This document shows, one piece after another, positions 8,063-16,395 of a stretch of 64,000 nt of DNA. The stretch is from NCBI GenBank assembly GCA_002428265.1, contig DIUR01000024.1, forward strand, positions 72,000 to 135,999, read 5' to 3'. The translations under genes were made by a program, and so were the position numbers. Source of the DNA: Bacteriovoracaceae bacterium UBA6153. GTDB lineage: Bacteria; Bdellovibrionota; Bacteriovoracia; Bacteriovoracales; Bacteriovoracaceae. Each line of letters begins with the position of its first letter. Position 1 is the stretch's first letter. Under the pieces are notes generated by a model. That model searched no databases and had not been told where the DNA came from. It saw nothing but the letters and a program-made list of their open reading frames with translations.

Positions 8063-8100
8063 TATAACCTGCCGATAGGTGATTAAAATGGTAGGTTATA
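8063..8100 (+). promoter_or_regulatory. Inverted repeat enclosing the ribosome binding site of the 8088 gene
   Basis: TATAACCT (8063-8070) and AGGTTATA (8093-8100) are perfect 8-bp arms. The 22-base loop contains AGGTGA and the ATG at 8088. As RNA it would hold the initiation region in a hairpin loop; as DNA it could be an operator. Confidence 0.45.
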
Positions 8101-8618
8101 TGAAATATGCTTATGGTGTGCTGGCCTTAGTTTGTCTATCTATGAATGCTTACTCAATTGAATTTGAGAAGATGGAGATTAAAGGTTATGAGAAAAAAAT
8201 AATCTCAGAAACCCAAATTCGTTACGTAAAAAGAACGAATCCTAAAAAAGTTATTCATTTGCAAGTAAGTCAGTACAATCCGGAAAATCTCTGGAAAGAA
8301 GAGACGATCAAAGATGAGATTAGTAAGATGTTTGAAACCAGAAAAAGCATGTATAAAGTTTTTGGTTTTTCTGACATAGAGTTTTACGATTATAAATTAG
8401 CGAACACTAAAACTCATCCGCGCCTAGATATTTTTGGATCTTATAGAAAGATCAATGATAAAAAAGTTTATTTCTCTGAAACAAACATCTATTTCGAAAA
8501 AAAGTTCTTACAAGTAAAAATCATTAATGAAGCACAGACGGATTCGGGAAAGATTCCAAAAGTGGAAATAGATAATGTTCTAGTGCAAATTAAGGCACAA
8601 GAGCTAGAGGTAAACTAA
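8088..8618 (+). CDS. Small secreted protein of unknown function
   Basis: 176 residues from the ATG at 8088 (AGGTGA six bases upstream). A start at 8100 would also leave an intact signal peptide, MKYAYGVLALVCLSMNAYS. The mature part (about 155 residues) is charged, with EFEKMEIKGYEKKI and VKRTNPKKVIHLQVSQYNPENLW, and looks like a mixed alpha/beta periplasmic domain. No family is recognised and there are no conserved Cys. Its stop overlaps the ATG of the next gene by one base (TAATG), so the two are translationally coupled and probably work together. Confidence 0.65.
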   Translation: MVGYMKYAYGVLALVCLSMNAYSIEFEKMEIKGYEKKIISETQIRYVKRTNPKKVIHLQVSQYNPENLWKEETIKDEISKMFETRKSMYKVFGFSDIEFYDYKLANTKTHPRLDIFGSYRKINDKKVYFSETNIYFEKKFLQVKIINEAQTDSGKIPKVEIDNVLVQIKAQELEVN

Positions 8619-10366
8619 TGAAAAAACTTCTTAGTCTCGTGCTTATTTCTTCATTGATACTTCCCACTTTGGCATGGTCGGCCTCTACCAATAAAAAAAC
8701 ATGTCCTGAATGTGAAATGAAAACCAATGCTTTCACAGAAGATAAAATCGTCAGAGTCTGTAACGACGTCAGTGATATTATCTGTAAAGATGTAAAGCTT
8801 GATGAGCGTCGTGCTTGTAATGAGTCAGATGAAACAATTTTTAGTAAAGCTACAACTAAAGAAGATATTTTTAAATTTGCACAGGGATGTTTTAAGTCTG
8901 GTGTGACTTCTTTTGTTCAGTTTTTTACAGATTTCCTTCCTCAGTTATTGAGAGGTATTTGGGATGCAACTAAAATGGCAGCAGGTGCTGTCACTGGTGA
9001 CTCAGATGTCTGGAGCAAGCTAAAAGGGATGTACGAGTCTTCAACTTCAATTGCTGCTGATATTTATGAGGCAGTTCAAGAAGACCCAGGAGCTTATTTT
9101 TCTAAAATCTGGTCTAAGGTCGTTGATGTTGTGGGCCCGATGGTTGCTGGATATGATTGTTTAAAACCACAGAAAAAAGTTGAAAATATTTGTGGGTTTA
9201 TTGCAGGATGGATTGTTCCACCAGCAGTTCTGGCCAAAGTCTTAGTAAGAGGAGTTAAGGAAGTTAAATTTCTCAGAGATCATGGAGCTCTTTCAATAAG
9301 TGAAAAAGGAAAACTTGCAAAGGCGCTTGAGCATGCAGAAAACAGACCTGTCCTTACGCTGAAACAAATGCAAGAGTTAGAAAAAAGTTTTGAGAAGCTT
9401 GGTTATACGGATGATCAGTTTGAGTTCATTTATAAATCGGGTGGACTTCAAAAGTTTAAGTTAGCAGAATTAAAACCAATTACTAGCGCTGAGGGTAAGG
9501 CACAAAAATTAGCTTTACTAGGTGAGCAGAAAGCAGCTGTAAAACAAACCGCTAAAAATCCAGGTCAGGTCGCGCTTAAAGCAGATGTTTCATCAGACTT
9601 TTTTACAACGACTTCTACTGGAGTCAATGGAGTTGTTAACTCTTCAGGGCAAATCGTGGAGAGAATTATTGAAAATGGTAGTGAGGTCGCTTATAGAGTC
9701 AGGATGGTAGACCCCAACACCAAAAAGATTATTGAAACAACTTTTTCAGCAGAACAAATGGCCAGGTTAAATGCTAAAGCGGCCAATAAAGAAACGACTG
9801 CTGCTATTACGGCAGCGATTGCTAAAGATCCTAAATTAAAGTCTCCTCAGCAAGAGTTCATAGAGCTTCAAAAGAAAGAAGACGCTAGGCTTGCAGCTAA
9901 AAAAGCAGAACAAGATAAGGCCAATGGATTTGAAGTTAAAGAAGTTGATATGCTGGAATTTGAAAGAGCAAAAGCTGCTCAAGTAAAAAATTATGAGGGC
10001 GGGATTGACTACGTAGCAGAAAAGCCACCTGGAAAAATTATTCTTACAAAAGAGCCACCGAAAAAACCTGAGCCACCTAAGGACCCTACGAAGCCGGCTT
10101 CTTTATATGAGAGTGGATATGTTCAGGTATTAACAAAAAATAAAATGGGAGTGACGACAGTAATGCCGGCCCAGATTATGAAGACGGTTGTTGAAAACAA
10201 TGTTGAAAAATATGTTGTGAGGATTTTAGATAAATCATCCAATACATATATCGAAAAGAAATTTAGTGCGCTTGAAATGACAATGATGAGGGCAAAAGAT
10301 GCTCCGGCAGTAGGTAATGAGATCAAAATGTTTGATCGCGCTGCCGGAGTGACTGGTTTAGATTGA
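8618..10366 (+). CDS. Large secreted protein with an internal duplicated domain, unknown function
   Basis: 582 residues. Signal peptide MKKLLSLVLISSLILPTLAWSAS, then a Cys-containing head (CPEC, CNDVSDIICKD, RRACNESD, QGC, YDC, NICGF). A hydrophobic stretch around 190-210 (FIAGWIVPPAVLAKVLVRG) could be a membrane-interacting segment. The C-terminal half contains two related units: QIVERIIENGSEVAYRVRMV...FSAEQMARLNAKA (about 345-390) and QIMKTVVENNVEKYVVRIL...FSALEMTMMRAKD (about 517-562), joined by a Lys/Glu/Pro-rich linker with KEPPKKPEPPKDPTKPA. No toxin or enzyme motif is recognised. The architecture resembles exported multidomain proteins, but a function cannot be given. It ends in a 9-base convergent overlap with pfkA. 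Confidence 0.65.
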   Translation: MKKLLSLVLISSLILPTLAWSASTNKKTCPECEMKTNAFTEDKIVRVCNDVSDIICKDVKLDERRACNESDETIFSKATTKEDIFKFAQGCFKSGVTSFVQFFTDFLPQLLRGIWDATKMAAGAVTGDSDVWSKLKGMYESSTSIAADIYEAVQEDPGAYFSKIWSKVVDVVGPMVAGYDCLKPQKKVENICGFIAGWIVPPAVLAKVLVRGVKEVKFLRDHGALSISEKGKLAKALEHAENRPVLTLKQMQELEKSFEKLGYTDDQFEFIYKSGGLQKFKLAELKPITSAEGKAQKLALLGEQKAAVKQTAKNPGQVALKADVSSDFFTTTSTGVNGVVNSSGQIVERIIENGSEVAYRVRMVDPNTKKIIETTFSAEQMARLNAKAANKETTAAITAAIAKDPKLKSPQQEFIELQKKEDARLAAKKAEQDKANGFEVKEVDMLEFERAKAAQVKNYEGGIDYVAEKPPGKIILTKEPPKKPEPPKDPTKPASLYESGYVQVLTKNKMGVTTVMPAQIMKTVVENNVEKYVVRILDKSSNTYIEKKFSALEMTMMRAKDAPAVGNEIKMFDRAAGVTGLD

Positions 10367-11338
10367 TAGTGATGTCAGAAGATCTACTTCTGAAATATCA
10401 AATTCATTTTTCTTTCTCAAGCAATTTGCAAGAGGAATAATAATAACTTTGCCACTTACAAATACAGTGGCAGAGGCCTTCTCTCCAGCAAGTAGCGCCT
10501 TAACAGCAGAATGACCCATTTGAGAAGCAATCAGACGATCTGTCGGCGTTGGGTTCCCACCTCTTTGGATGTGCCCCAGAATACAAACGTGAGCTTCTAA
10601 TTGAAACTGCTCTTTTAAGTTTTTTTGAATCAGATACCCAACGCCAGGCTCTTCACCTTCGGCTGCAATAATAATTGAAGATGTCTTTCCACGTTTAATA
10701 CCGCGGTCAATATCGCCGGCAATTTTTTGAAAATCAATATTCTCAGCAGGCAGAACGACGTTTTCGGCCCCTGTACAAATCCCCACCTTGAGTGCGATGG
10801 CAGGAGATTTTCTTCCCATAACTTCAACAATAAATGTTCTAGCGTGTGAGTTGGCAGTATCTCTAATTTTATCTACGGCATCTACGGCATTTTGGACGGC
10901 AGTATCAAACCCGATAGTATAGTCAGTCCCACTAATGTCGTTATCAATAGTTCCAGGAATGCCTACAACTTTAATTCCATGCTCTTCATGAAGCTTCATA
11001 GCTCCGTTATAAGAGCCGTCTCCACCGATGACGACAAGAGCATCTATCCCATGTGATTTTAAAATATCTGCGGCTTTTTTTCTTCCTTCAGGAGTTCTGA
11101 ACTCTTTAGAGCGCGACGTCTGAAGAATTGTTCCACCGTGCTGAAGAATGTTACCAACTGAAGAAACACTTAGCTCTCTGATGTTATTTTCTAGAAGACC
11201 TTCATATCCTTTTTGGATTCCAAAAATTTGTAAGTCTTCACCAATGGCCGTTCTCACGACAGCTCTGATAGCACAGTTCATTCCCGGACTATCTCCACCG
11301 CTACAAAGAACACCAATCTTTTTAATTTTCTTAGTCAT
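10358..11338 (-). CDS. pfkA: ATP-dependent 6-phosphofructokinase
   Basis: 326 residues, as in bacterial PfkA. It phosphorylates fructose 6-phosphate to fructose 1,6-bisphosphate. Visible motifs are GVLCSGGDSPGMN (9-21), the ATP-type GGDGSYNG (105-112), the catalytic GTIDNDI (129-135) with the base Asp, the hinge GFDTAVQNAVDAVD, VEVMGRKSP and LGHIQRGGNPTPTDR. It is eight bases downstream of gpmI in the same direction, so the two glycolytic genes share a transcript. Its last nine bases overlap the secreted protein gene on the other strand. Confidence 0.95.
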   Translation of the reverse strand: MTKKIKKIGVLCSGGDSPGMNCAIRAVVRTAIGEDLQIFGIQKGYEGLLENNIRELSVSSVGNILQHGGTILQTSRSKEFRTPEGRKKAADILKSHGIDALVVIGGDGSYNGAMKLHEEHGIKVVGIPGTIDNDISGTDYTIGFDTAVQNAVDAVDKIRDTANSHARTFIVEVMGRKSPAIALKVGICTGAENVVLPAENIDFQKIAGDIDRGIKRGKTSSIIIAAEGEEPGVGYLIQKNLKEQFQLEAHVCILGHIQRGGNPTPTDRLIASQMGHSAVKALLAGEKASATVFVSGKVIIIPLANCLRKKNEFDISEVDLLTSLSI

Positions 11339-11346
11339 AAACTTCC

Positions 11347-12879
11347 TTATTTAAAAACACTCAATCCTTCGAAGATTGGTGGATTTGGAATTCCCATAAT
11401 ATGTAAAACTGTCGGGGCCACATCTCTTAGGGCCTTTTGTCCTTCATTTAATTCTAGTGTCTCATTTTTCAGCCTAGGATCAACAACAATAAAGGGAACC
11501 AGAGATTCCGTGTGTGACGTATGCATGTCACCATTTTCATAAACCATCTGATCAGAATTTCCGTGATCAGCGGTGATAATCATGGTGACTCCTTCTTGCG
11601 CACATTTTTTTACCAGTCGATCAACGACAACATCTAGCGCTTCAATCGCTTTAATGGCCGCTTCATAATTTCCTGTGTGGCCTACCATATCTGAGTTGGC
11701 AAAGTTCACAACGTAGAATGAGTAAGAGTGGTCAGCTAAGGCTTCTTCAAGCCTGTCGCAAATAAGATACGCACTCATTTCCGGTTTTAGATCATAAGTC
11801 GCCACGTCTTTCGGAGAAGAAATAAGAACTTGCTCTTCGCCAGGAAAAGGATGTTTATCCCCACCGTTAAAAAAGAAAGTCACGTGAGCATACTTTTCTG
11901 TTTCTGCTATTTTAAATTGTTTTTTATCAAGAGACGATAAGTACTCGCACACAGTTCCTTGCAACTTTTCTTTGTTGAATAAAATAGGAAGTGTCACCCA
12001 GTCTTGCACATAAGGAGTCATGCAAAGAAAATACCCAGGGTGCATCGGAACTTTAAACTCTGTAAATTTTGGATCAGTTAGTGCAAGTGTAATTTGAATC
12101 GCTCTATCTGGCCTATAGTTAAAAAAGAAGACGGCATCATTAGCATTCATGGCCAGAGATTTATCAAACATAACTGGCGTGATAAATTCATCATAGATTT
12201 CTTTAGCATATTCTTGCTTCATGTATTCAACAGGAGAGAGATCAGTTTGAGCTCCCTGACCGGTAAAACATTTATAACAGGCTTCGATTTTTTCCCATCT
12301 ACGGTCGCGATCCATTCCAATCGAGCGGCCTTGAAGAGAAGCGATTTTTAATCCAGGAATATGCATGGCCTGTTCAACAAAATCCACTCCTGTATCGCGG
12401 GCAGTGTCTCTTCCGTCAGTAAAAGCATGAAGGCATATTTCAATATCGTGCTCATGAAAAATTTTAGCAAGTGCCTTGAGGTGATCAATATGAGAGTGAA
12501 CCCCTCCATTTGAAAGCAGTCCCATCATATGAATGCGATTCGAATGTGTTTTTGCCCACGCCATAAGATTTTTTAATTCAGGCAGATCTTTTAGAGTATC
12601 TGCAAACATGGCCTCATTAATTCTTACCAGGTCCTGGCGTACAGATCTTCCCGCACCAAGGTTCATGTGACCAACTTCAGAATTTCCAGCAACACCTTTT
12701 GGCAGACCAACGAGCACGCCACCGGGCTCGATAGTCGTCATGGGATAATCTTTCATAATGGCATCAATGTTTGGTTTTTTGGCGTGAAGAATAGCATTCT
12801 TCAAATCTTTAGGAGTAAGTCCAAAACCATCAAGGATGCAAAGAAGAACTCTTTTATTTAAATCGTGGATTGATTTCAT
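11347..12879 (-). CDS. gpmI: 2,3-bisphosphoglycerate-independent phosphoglycerate mutase
   Basis: 510 residues, close to E. coli GpmI. It interconverts 3- and 2-phosphoglycerate using two manganese ions. The N-terminus has LCILDGFG (13-20) with a metal Asp, and GNSEVGHMNLGAGR with the catalytic Ser67. Further on come HAFTDGRDT, GRSIGMDRD and the C-terminal metal site ADHGNSDQM. AAGGTGA stands about six bases before the ATG. The start lies 26 bases inside the end of the TrmH-like gene, which implies co-transcription and coupling, and pfkA follows after eight bases. Confidence 0.95.
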   Translation of the reverse strand: MKSIHDLNKRVLLCILDGFGLTPKDLKNAILHAKKPNIDAIMKDYPMTTIEPGGVLVGLPKGVAGNSEVGHMNLGAGRSVRQDLVRINEAMFADTLKDLPELKNLMAWAKTHSNRIHMMGLLSNGGVHSHIDHLKALAKIFHEHDIEICLHAFTDGRDTARDTGVDFVEQAMHIPGLKIASLQGRSIGMDRDRRWEKIEACYKCFTGQGAQTDLSPVEYMKQEYAKEIYDEFITPVMFDKSLAMNANDAVFFFNYRPDRAIQITLALTDPKFTEFKVPMHPGYFLCMTPYVQDWVTLPILFNKEKLQGTVCEYLSSLDKKQFKIAETEKYAHVTFFFNGGDKHPFPGEEQVLISSPKDVATYDLKPEMSAYLICDRLEEALADHSYSFYVVNFANSDMVGHTGNYEAAIKAIEALDVVVDRLVKKCAQEGVTMIITADHGNSDQMVYENGDMHTSHTESLVPFIVVDPRLKNETLELNEGQKALRDVAPTVLHIMGIPNPPIFEGLSVFK

Positions 12880-13627
12880 GAATTTTCACCTTTTGATAAT
12901 AGTCAGAAAGAATGACGGCACTTGCGACAGAGACGTTCAAACTTTCAACATTGTCTGTTCCGGGAATTTTTATTGTTGTACCAGTTTGCATGAGGTCTTT
13001 ACTCAGCCCCATGGCCTCTTCACCAAAAACGATGACGGCCTTATCTTCCCATTTTAATTCATACAAACTTTTTTTAGCATGAGATGAAGTTGTGATGATC
13101 TGGTATTTATTTTTAGCAAGAGAGGCGAGTGCTTTTTTAAAATCTTTGACTTCAAAAATCTCTACGAACTCAGAGCCGCCTTCAGATGTTCTGATCGAAG
13201 AAGCTGATTCGGCCACTTTTAAATCAGAAACAATAATAGCATCTGCACCAAAGTGAGCAGCATTTCTAAGAATCGCTCCGATGTTATGTGGGTTCGCCAC
13301 ATTTTCAAGAGCAATAATAAGTGATTTTGCCGGCTTCATTGAAAGATAAGTTTCAAGAGGTCTACTTGATGCTTTTTTTATCAGCATACAAATGTCTTCA
13401 TGGTGAGTGGCCTTAGTCATGCTCTCAAGCTCAGAGCGCTCAACTAAGTGATAAGCTTTTTTGTTTTGAGCACAGTATTTTGTGATCTGTGGAAAACGCT
13501 TCATCATGTCTTTAGTGAGAAATAGCTGAATGATGTCTTCCGGGCGTTTTTTAAAAACCGCCATGCAGGCATTTTCGCCATATATTCTTATTTCTTTTGT
13601 CATTAAACCATTAATTTTTTTACTCAT
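12854..13627 (-). CDS. TrmH/SpoU-family RNA 2'-O-methyltransferase
   Basis: 257 residues when started at the ATG at 13627 (MSKKINGLMTKEIRIYGENAC). An in-frame upstream ATG at 13672 would run into the divergent gene, and ATG 13603 is another option; none has a clear Shine-Dalgarno. The SpoU knot motifs are all present: NPHNIGAILRNAAHFGADA (motif 1), VIVFGEEAMGLS (motif 2) and IKIPGTDNVESLNVSVASAVILSDYY (motif 3). An N-terminal L30e-like substrate-binding domain precedes them. The target could be 23S rRNA (RlmB-like) or a tRNA. It opens a trmH-gpmI-pfkA unit. Confidence 0.85.
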   Translation of the reverse strand: MSKKINGLMTKEIRIYGENACMAVFKKRPEDIIQLFLTKDMMKRFPQITKYCAQNKKAYHLVERSELESMTKATHHEDICMLIKKASSRPLETYLSMKPAKSLIIALENVANPHNIGAILRNAAHFGADAIIVSDLKVAESASSIRTSEGGSEFVEIFEVKDFKKALASLAKNKYQIITTSSHAKKSLYELKWEDKAVIVFGEEAMGLSKDLMQTGTTIKIPGTDNVESLNVSVASAVILSDYYQKVKIHEINPRFK

Positions 13628-13658
13628 AATCCTGCCTATGGTATCAATTTTAGTACAT

Positions 13659-14609
13659 ATGGGCCAAATCATTTTGAATCAGACATTAACTGGGTATCTC
13701 GCGCCTCTGGACTTTGAAGAAGATCTTAAAACAGAGCTTACTTTGATGGGGATTGAGATTGTCTCGCAGCACGGCAGACTGTTTTTATGCAGAGGAAGTG
13801 CGCAAGATGTGGTCTTTGCTCAGGATACATGGAAAAATGTTGAGATCCTGCCTTATACGTCTATCTCAAATGCCGCAGAGCTGTTGAAGTCAAAGGCACG
13901 TAGATGGAGCCATTATTCACTTAGCCACCACAGAAGAGCTGAGCTTATTCTTGATAAAGTTCCTTCTGTAAGAATAAAAAAATACGATTTTCTCGAAGAA
14001 ATCCCAAAAACGACAATTGGAGTTTTTGCACTTTTATCAGAACAGGAAATTATCGTTTCACCTGAGACGACTTGTCCGCTACCTTTTGGAGAAATCCATT
14101 TTAATGAAGATAAAATCAATCCTCCCTCAAGAGCTTACTTAAAACTTTGGGAGCTCTTCACACTATATGGGTATAAACCAGAAGCGGGGATGAAGACGAT
14201 TGATGTGGGAAGCTGTCCCGGTGGATGGACTTGGGTTCTTCAAACGGTTGGCACTCACGTTGTGAGTGTTGATAAAGCACCATTAGATCCAAAGATTGCA
14301 GCATTACCAAATATCGAGTTCAAGCAAGAGAGTGCATTTGGACTTCGTCCTCAGCACGTTGGACATCTAGATTGGTTTTTTTCAGACATCATCTGTTATC
14401 CAGATAAACTTCTGGAGCTAGTAGAGAGATGGAGAGAAGCAGGTAACGTTGATAATTTCGCCTGCACAATAAAATTTCAAAAACCGACTGATTTTGAAAC
14501 GCTTTTTAAATTTAAAGCTATTCCGAACTCAAGAGTTGTGCACCTTTCATGCAATAAACACGAAGTGACATGGATTAATACGAAGATAAATACTAAGGCC
14601 CAGGAGTAA
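13659..14609 (+). CDS. FtsJ-like (RlmM-type) rRNA 2'-O-methyltransferase
   Basis: 316 residues from the ATG at 13659 (MGQIILNQTLTGYLAPLDFE). The longer open frame from 13530 is mostly complementary to the trmH-like gene and is unlikely to be used. The N-terminal half is THUMP/RlmM-like; the C-terminal half has the Rossmann motif IDVGSCPGGWTWVL (about 180-193), typical of RrmJ/FtsJ enzymes, followed by VSVDKAPLDPKI, FSDIICYPDKL and a Lys in FACTIKFQKP. This order agrees with RlmM, which modifies C2498 of 23S rRNA. The usual 'GAAPGGW' is GSCPGGW here. The target base is inference. The stop overlaps the AGGAG of the next gene. Confidence 0.75.
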   Translation: MGQIILNQTLTGYLAPLDFEEDLKTELTLMGIEIVSQHGRLFLCRGSAQDVVFAQDTWKNVEILPYTSISNAAELLKSKARRWSHYSLSHHRRAELILDKVPSVRIKKYDFLEEIPKTTIGVFALLSEQEIIVSPETTCPLPFGEIHFNEDKINPPSRAYLKLWELFTLYGYKPEAGMKTIDVGSCPGGWTWVLQTVGTHVVSVDKAPLDPKIAALPNIEFKQESAFGLRPQHVGHLDWFFSDIICYPDKLLELVERWREAGNVDNFACTIKFQKPTDFETLFKFKAIPNSRVVHLSCNKHEVTWINTKINTKAQE

Positions 14610-14611
14610 TA

Positions 14612-14881
14612 ATGAAAAATTTCCATAAGAATCTCAATATCGCATTTGTCGGAGGAATCATTGGTCTTGCCGTTATGACATGGCTTGGTCCAAAATTAAT
14701 TGGAGCTCTTCTTACTCCACCAGTGAGTTTCGGTGTTAACTGTGAACCAGCGACAGCGTATTCAATGCAAAAACTTATTTTAGCTCAAGTTGTCGGGTTA
14801 GTTTTAGGTGTGCTTGTCACTTTTTGGATTCGCTCTAAATTCGTAGTCACTAAAGCTCATCCAAATGATACAACTGTTTAA
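14612..14881 (+). CDS. Small membrane protein with two transmembrane segments
   Basis: 89 residues. Hydrophobic helices lie at about 10-33 (IAFVGGIIGLAVMTWLGPKLIGAL) and 55-74 (LILAQVVGLVLGVLVTFWI), followed by a basic tail, so both ends are probably cytoplasmic. The central loop has one Cys. No family is recognised. AGGAG overlaps the end of the RlmM-like gene and lies right before this ATG, and the end overlaps the next methyltransferase gene by 17 bases, so all three are one unit. Confidence 0.65.
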   Translation: MKNFHKNLNIAFVGGIIGLAVMTWLGPKLIGALLTPPVSFGVNCEPATAYSMQKLILAQVVGLVLGVLVTFWIRSKFVVTKAHPNDTTV

Positions 14882-15767
14882 TACAATTTCTGCACGCATT
14901 CCCGCTACTGGTGAATGCGTGCGTCTCTTTCATGGGCGCGGTAAAATGTGGCCAGGGCTTGAGCATTTATCTATTGATATTTTTTCAGCAGTTATTCTGA
15001 TCACTACCTATAAAGAAATTACTGAATCCGAAAAAATTGAATTAACTAACACTCTCAAATCTATTCCGGAATTGAAGTTTGAATGTATTCTTCTTCAAAA
15101 GAGATACATCAAAAATGAAGACGTAGAAATTCTTTTTGGGGCCCTTCCATCAGACGTTTTTGCAGTGGAGAACTCTGAAAAATATTTAATCAATCTTACT
15201 AATCCACAGAATATCGGTTTTTTCCTTGATATGGCCATTGGTCGCTCAAGGCTTAAGAAAATCTCTTCTGGAAAAAAAGTTCTCAATCTCTTCTCTTATA
15301 CATGCTCACTTTCAGTGGCGGCCTTAAAGGGCGGCGCTAGTGAAGTGATAAATGTTGATATGAGTAAACCTGCTCTTGGTGTTGGCGAAAAAAATCATAA
15401 GCTCAATGGCCTTGATTTAAGACAGGCCAAGTTCCTTCCTCATGACATTATGAAATCATTTGGCAATATTTCTAAAAAAGGCCCATACGATATCATTATT
15501 ATTGATCCTCCAACCAATCAAGGCGAAAGCTTTAGAGGGGATAGGGATTATCATAAAATTATTAGAAGACTTCCAGAGATGTGTAGCAAGAACGCAGTTG
15601 TTATGGCCTGCTTGAACTCACCTTTTCTTAGAAGTGAATTTCTTATCGATGCATTTAAAGAGCATGCACCTCAGTTTATACTAGAAGAGAAAATCTATTC
15701 AAGTTTTTCAAGTCAGGAAGTAGATCCTGAAGAAGGGCTTAAGATTTTGTTTTTTAGAAATGTTTAA
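14865..15767 (+). CDS. Class I SAM-dependent methyltransferase, RlmI/RlmK-like
   Basis: 300 residues. The C-terminal two thirds match the RlmI/RlmK rRNA cytosine/guanine methyltransferase type (PF10672): QNIGFFLDMAIGR, VLNLFSYTCSLSVAALKGGASEVINVDMSKPAL (motif I and II region, about 143-175), NHKLNGL, and YDIIIIDPPTNQG (motif IV, DPPT). The N-terminal part is shorter than the PUA-containing RlmI and is not recognised. It most likely methylates rRNA. It overlaps the small membrane gene by 17 bases, and its stop overlaps the convergent gene's stop by four bases. Confidence 0.75.
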   Translation: MIQLFNTISARIPATGECVRLFHGRGKMWPGLEHLSIDIFSAVILITTYKEITESEKIELTNTLKSIPELKFECILLQKRYIKNEDVEILFGALPSDVFAVENSEKYLINLTNPQNIGFFLDMAIGRSRLKKISSGKKVLNLFSYTCSLSVAALKGGASEVINVDMSKPALGVGEKNHKLNGLDLRQAKFLPHDIMKSFGNISKKGPYDIIIIDPPTNQGESFRGDRDYHKIIRRLPEMCSKNAVVMACLNSPFLRSEFLIDAFKEHAPQFILEEKIYSSFSSQEVDPEEGLKILFFRNV

Positions 15768-16081
15768 TTAAGAAACATCTTTATATACAGGCCGAATATT
15801 GAAGTGAGTATAAGCCCGAATCCCCACATGAGAACCGTGTAAAGGCGATCGAATCTTTTATCGAATTTGGATTCAATGTGTGTAAACCTTTGATCTATCT
15901 TTTTAAACTCATCTCTAAATTCAACATCCATATGATGAAAGTGATTAGTTTGGGCTTTAAGAGTAAGGATAAGCATATCTTCTGTAGTAACTTTCTCTTT
16001 ATCCATCTTAGATAGGATTTCCTGGCTCTTTTGATTAAGCCAGTGATCAAATAATTGATTTTCAAGCATACGTCTTTCCAT
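15764..16081 (-). CDS. Small coiled-coil protein with C-terminal membrane anchor
   Basis: 105 residues. A charged helical stretch (HHMDVEFRDEFKKIDQRFTH then IESKFDKRFDRLY, about 49-81) has heptad spacing with the pattern F..I..RF..I..KF, predicting a coiled coil. It is followed by a single transmembrane helix (VLMWGFGLILTSIFGLYIKMF, about 83-103) at the end. It should be a tail-anchored or bitopic inner-membrane protein with a cytoplasmic helical stalk. No specific family is recognised; similar small coiled-coil/TM proteins occur in phages and chromosomes. The tail of the gene overlaps the methyltransferase gene by four bases. Confidence 0.6.
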   Translation of the reverse strand: MERRMLENQLFDHWLNQKSQEILSKMDKEKVTTEDMLILTLKAQTNHFHHMDVEFRDEFKKIDQRFTHIESKFDKRFDRLYTVLMWGFGLILTSIFGLYIKMFLN

Positions 16082-16247
16082 GTTTAGAGTTTAACATATA
16101 TAGCTTATGCATGTCTTCACTAAGATCTGGTTTTTAACTTCTTGAACTTATATCAAGCTATAAAACTGGCACAAAAAATCCTGACACCTACTATCTAAAT
16201 CTTAGCCATCTCACTTAATGTAAGTACTTATTTCCTTCTCAAAAAGC

Positions 16248-16262
16248 GTCTAAGTTTTAGAC
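16248..16262. promoter_or_regulatory. Palindrome, candidate sigma-54 activator site
   Basis: GTCTAA-GTT-TTAGAC, perfect 6-bp arms around 3 bases. It is centred about 106 bases upstream of the start predicted from the promoter at 16334, the usual place for an enhancer-binding protein. Confidence 0.45.
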
Positions 16263-16333
16263 AGGTGTTTGTAGAATGTTCATACAGATTATTTGCCGTC
16301 CTTCTAACTATCATGAATTTCTGACTCGGTGTT

Positions 16334-16349
16334 TGGCACGACAGTTGCT
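16334..16349 (+). promoter_or_regulatory. Sigma-54 (-24/-12) promoter
   Basis: TGGCAC-GACAG-TTGCT is an exact match to the TGGCAC-N5-TTGCW consensus, with GG and GC ten bases apart. The start would be near 16361. GGGAGG lies shortly before the ATG at 16396. Confidence 0.85.
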
Positions 16350-16395
16350 CTTATACTAACAAACGATTTATCAACACGCCTTTAGGGAGGACGTT

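Larger units (their letters stand above)
16082..16395. other. Intergenic region (314 bases) with regulatory signals
   Basis: No credible gene. It holds the start region of the minus-strand coiled-coil gene, the palindrome at 16248-16262 and a sigma-54 promoter at 16334-16349 driving the lipoprotein gene. A small CTTGA/TCAAG inverted repeat lies near 16140-16156. Confidence 0.6.

Noticed and set aside
13530..13658. N-terminal extension of the RlmM-like gene
   Set aside because: This stretch is complementary to the TrmH-like gene's N-terminus and has no family match; the ATG at 13659 is preferred.
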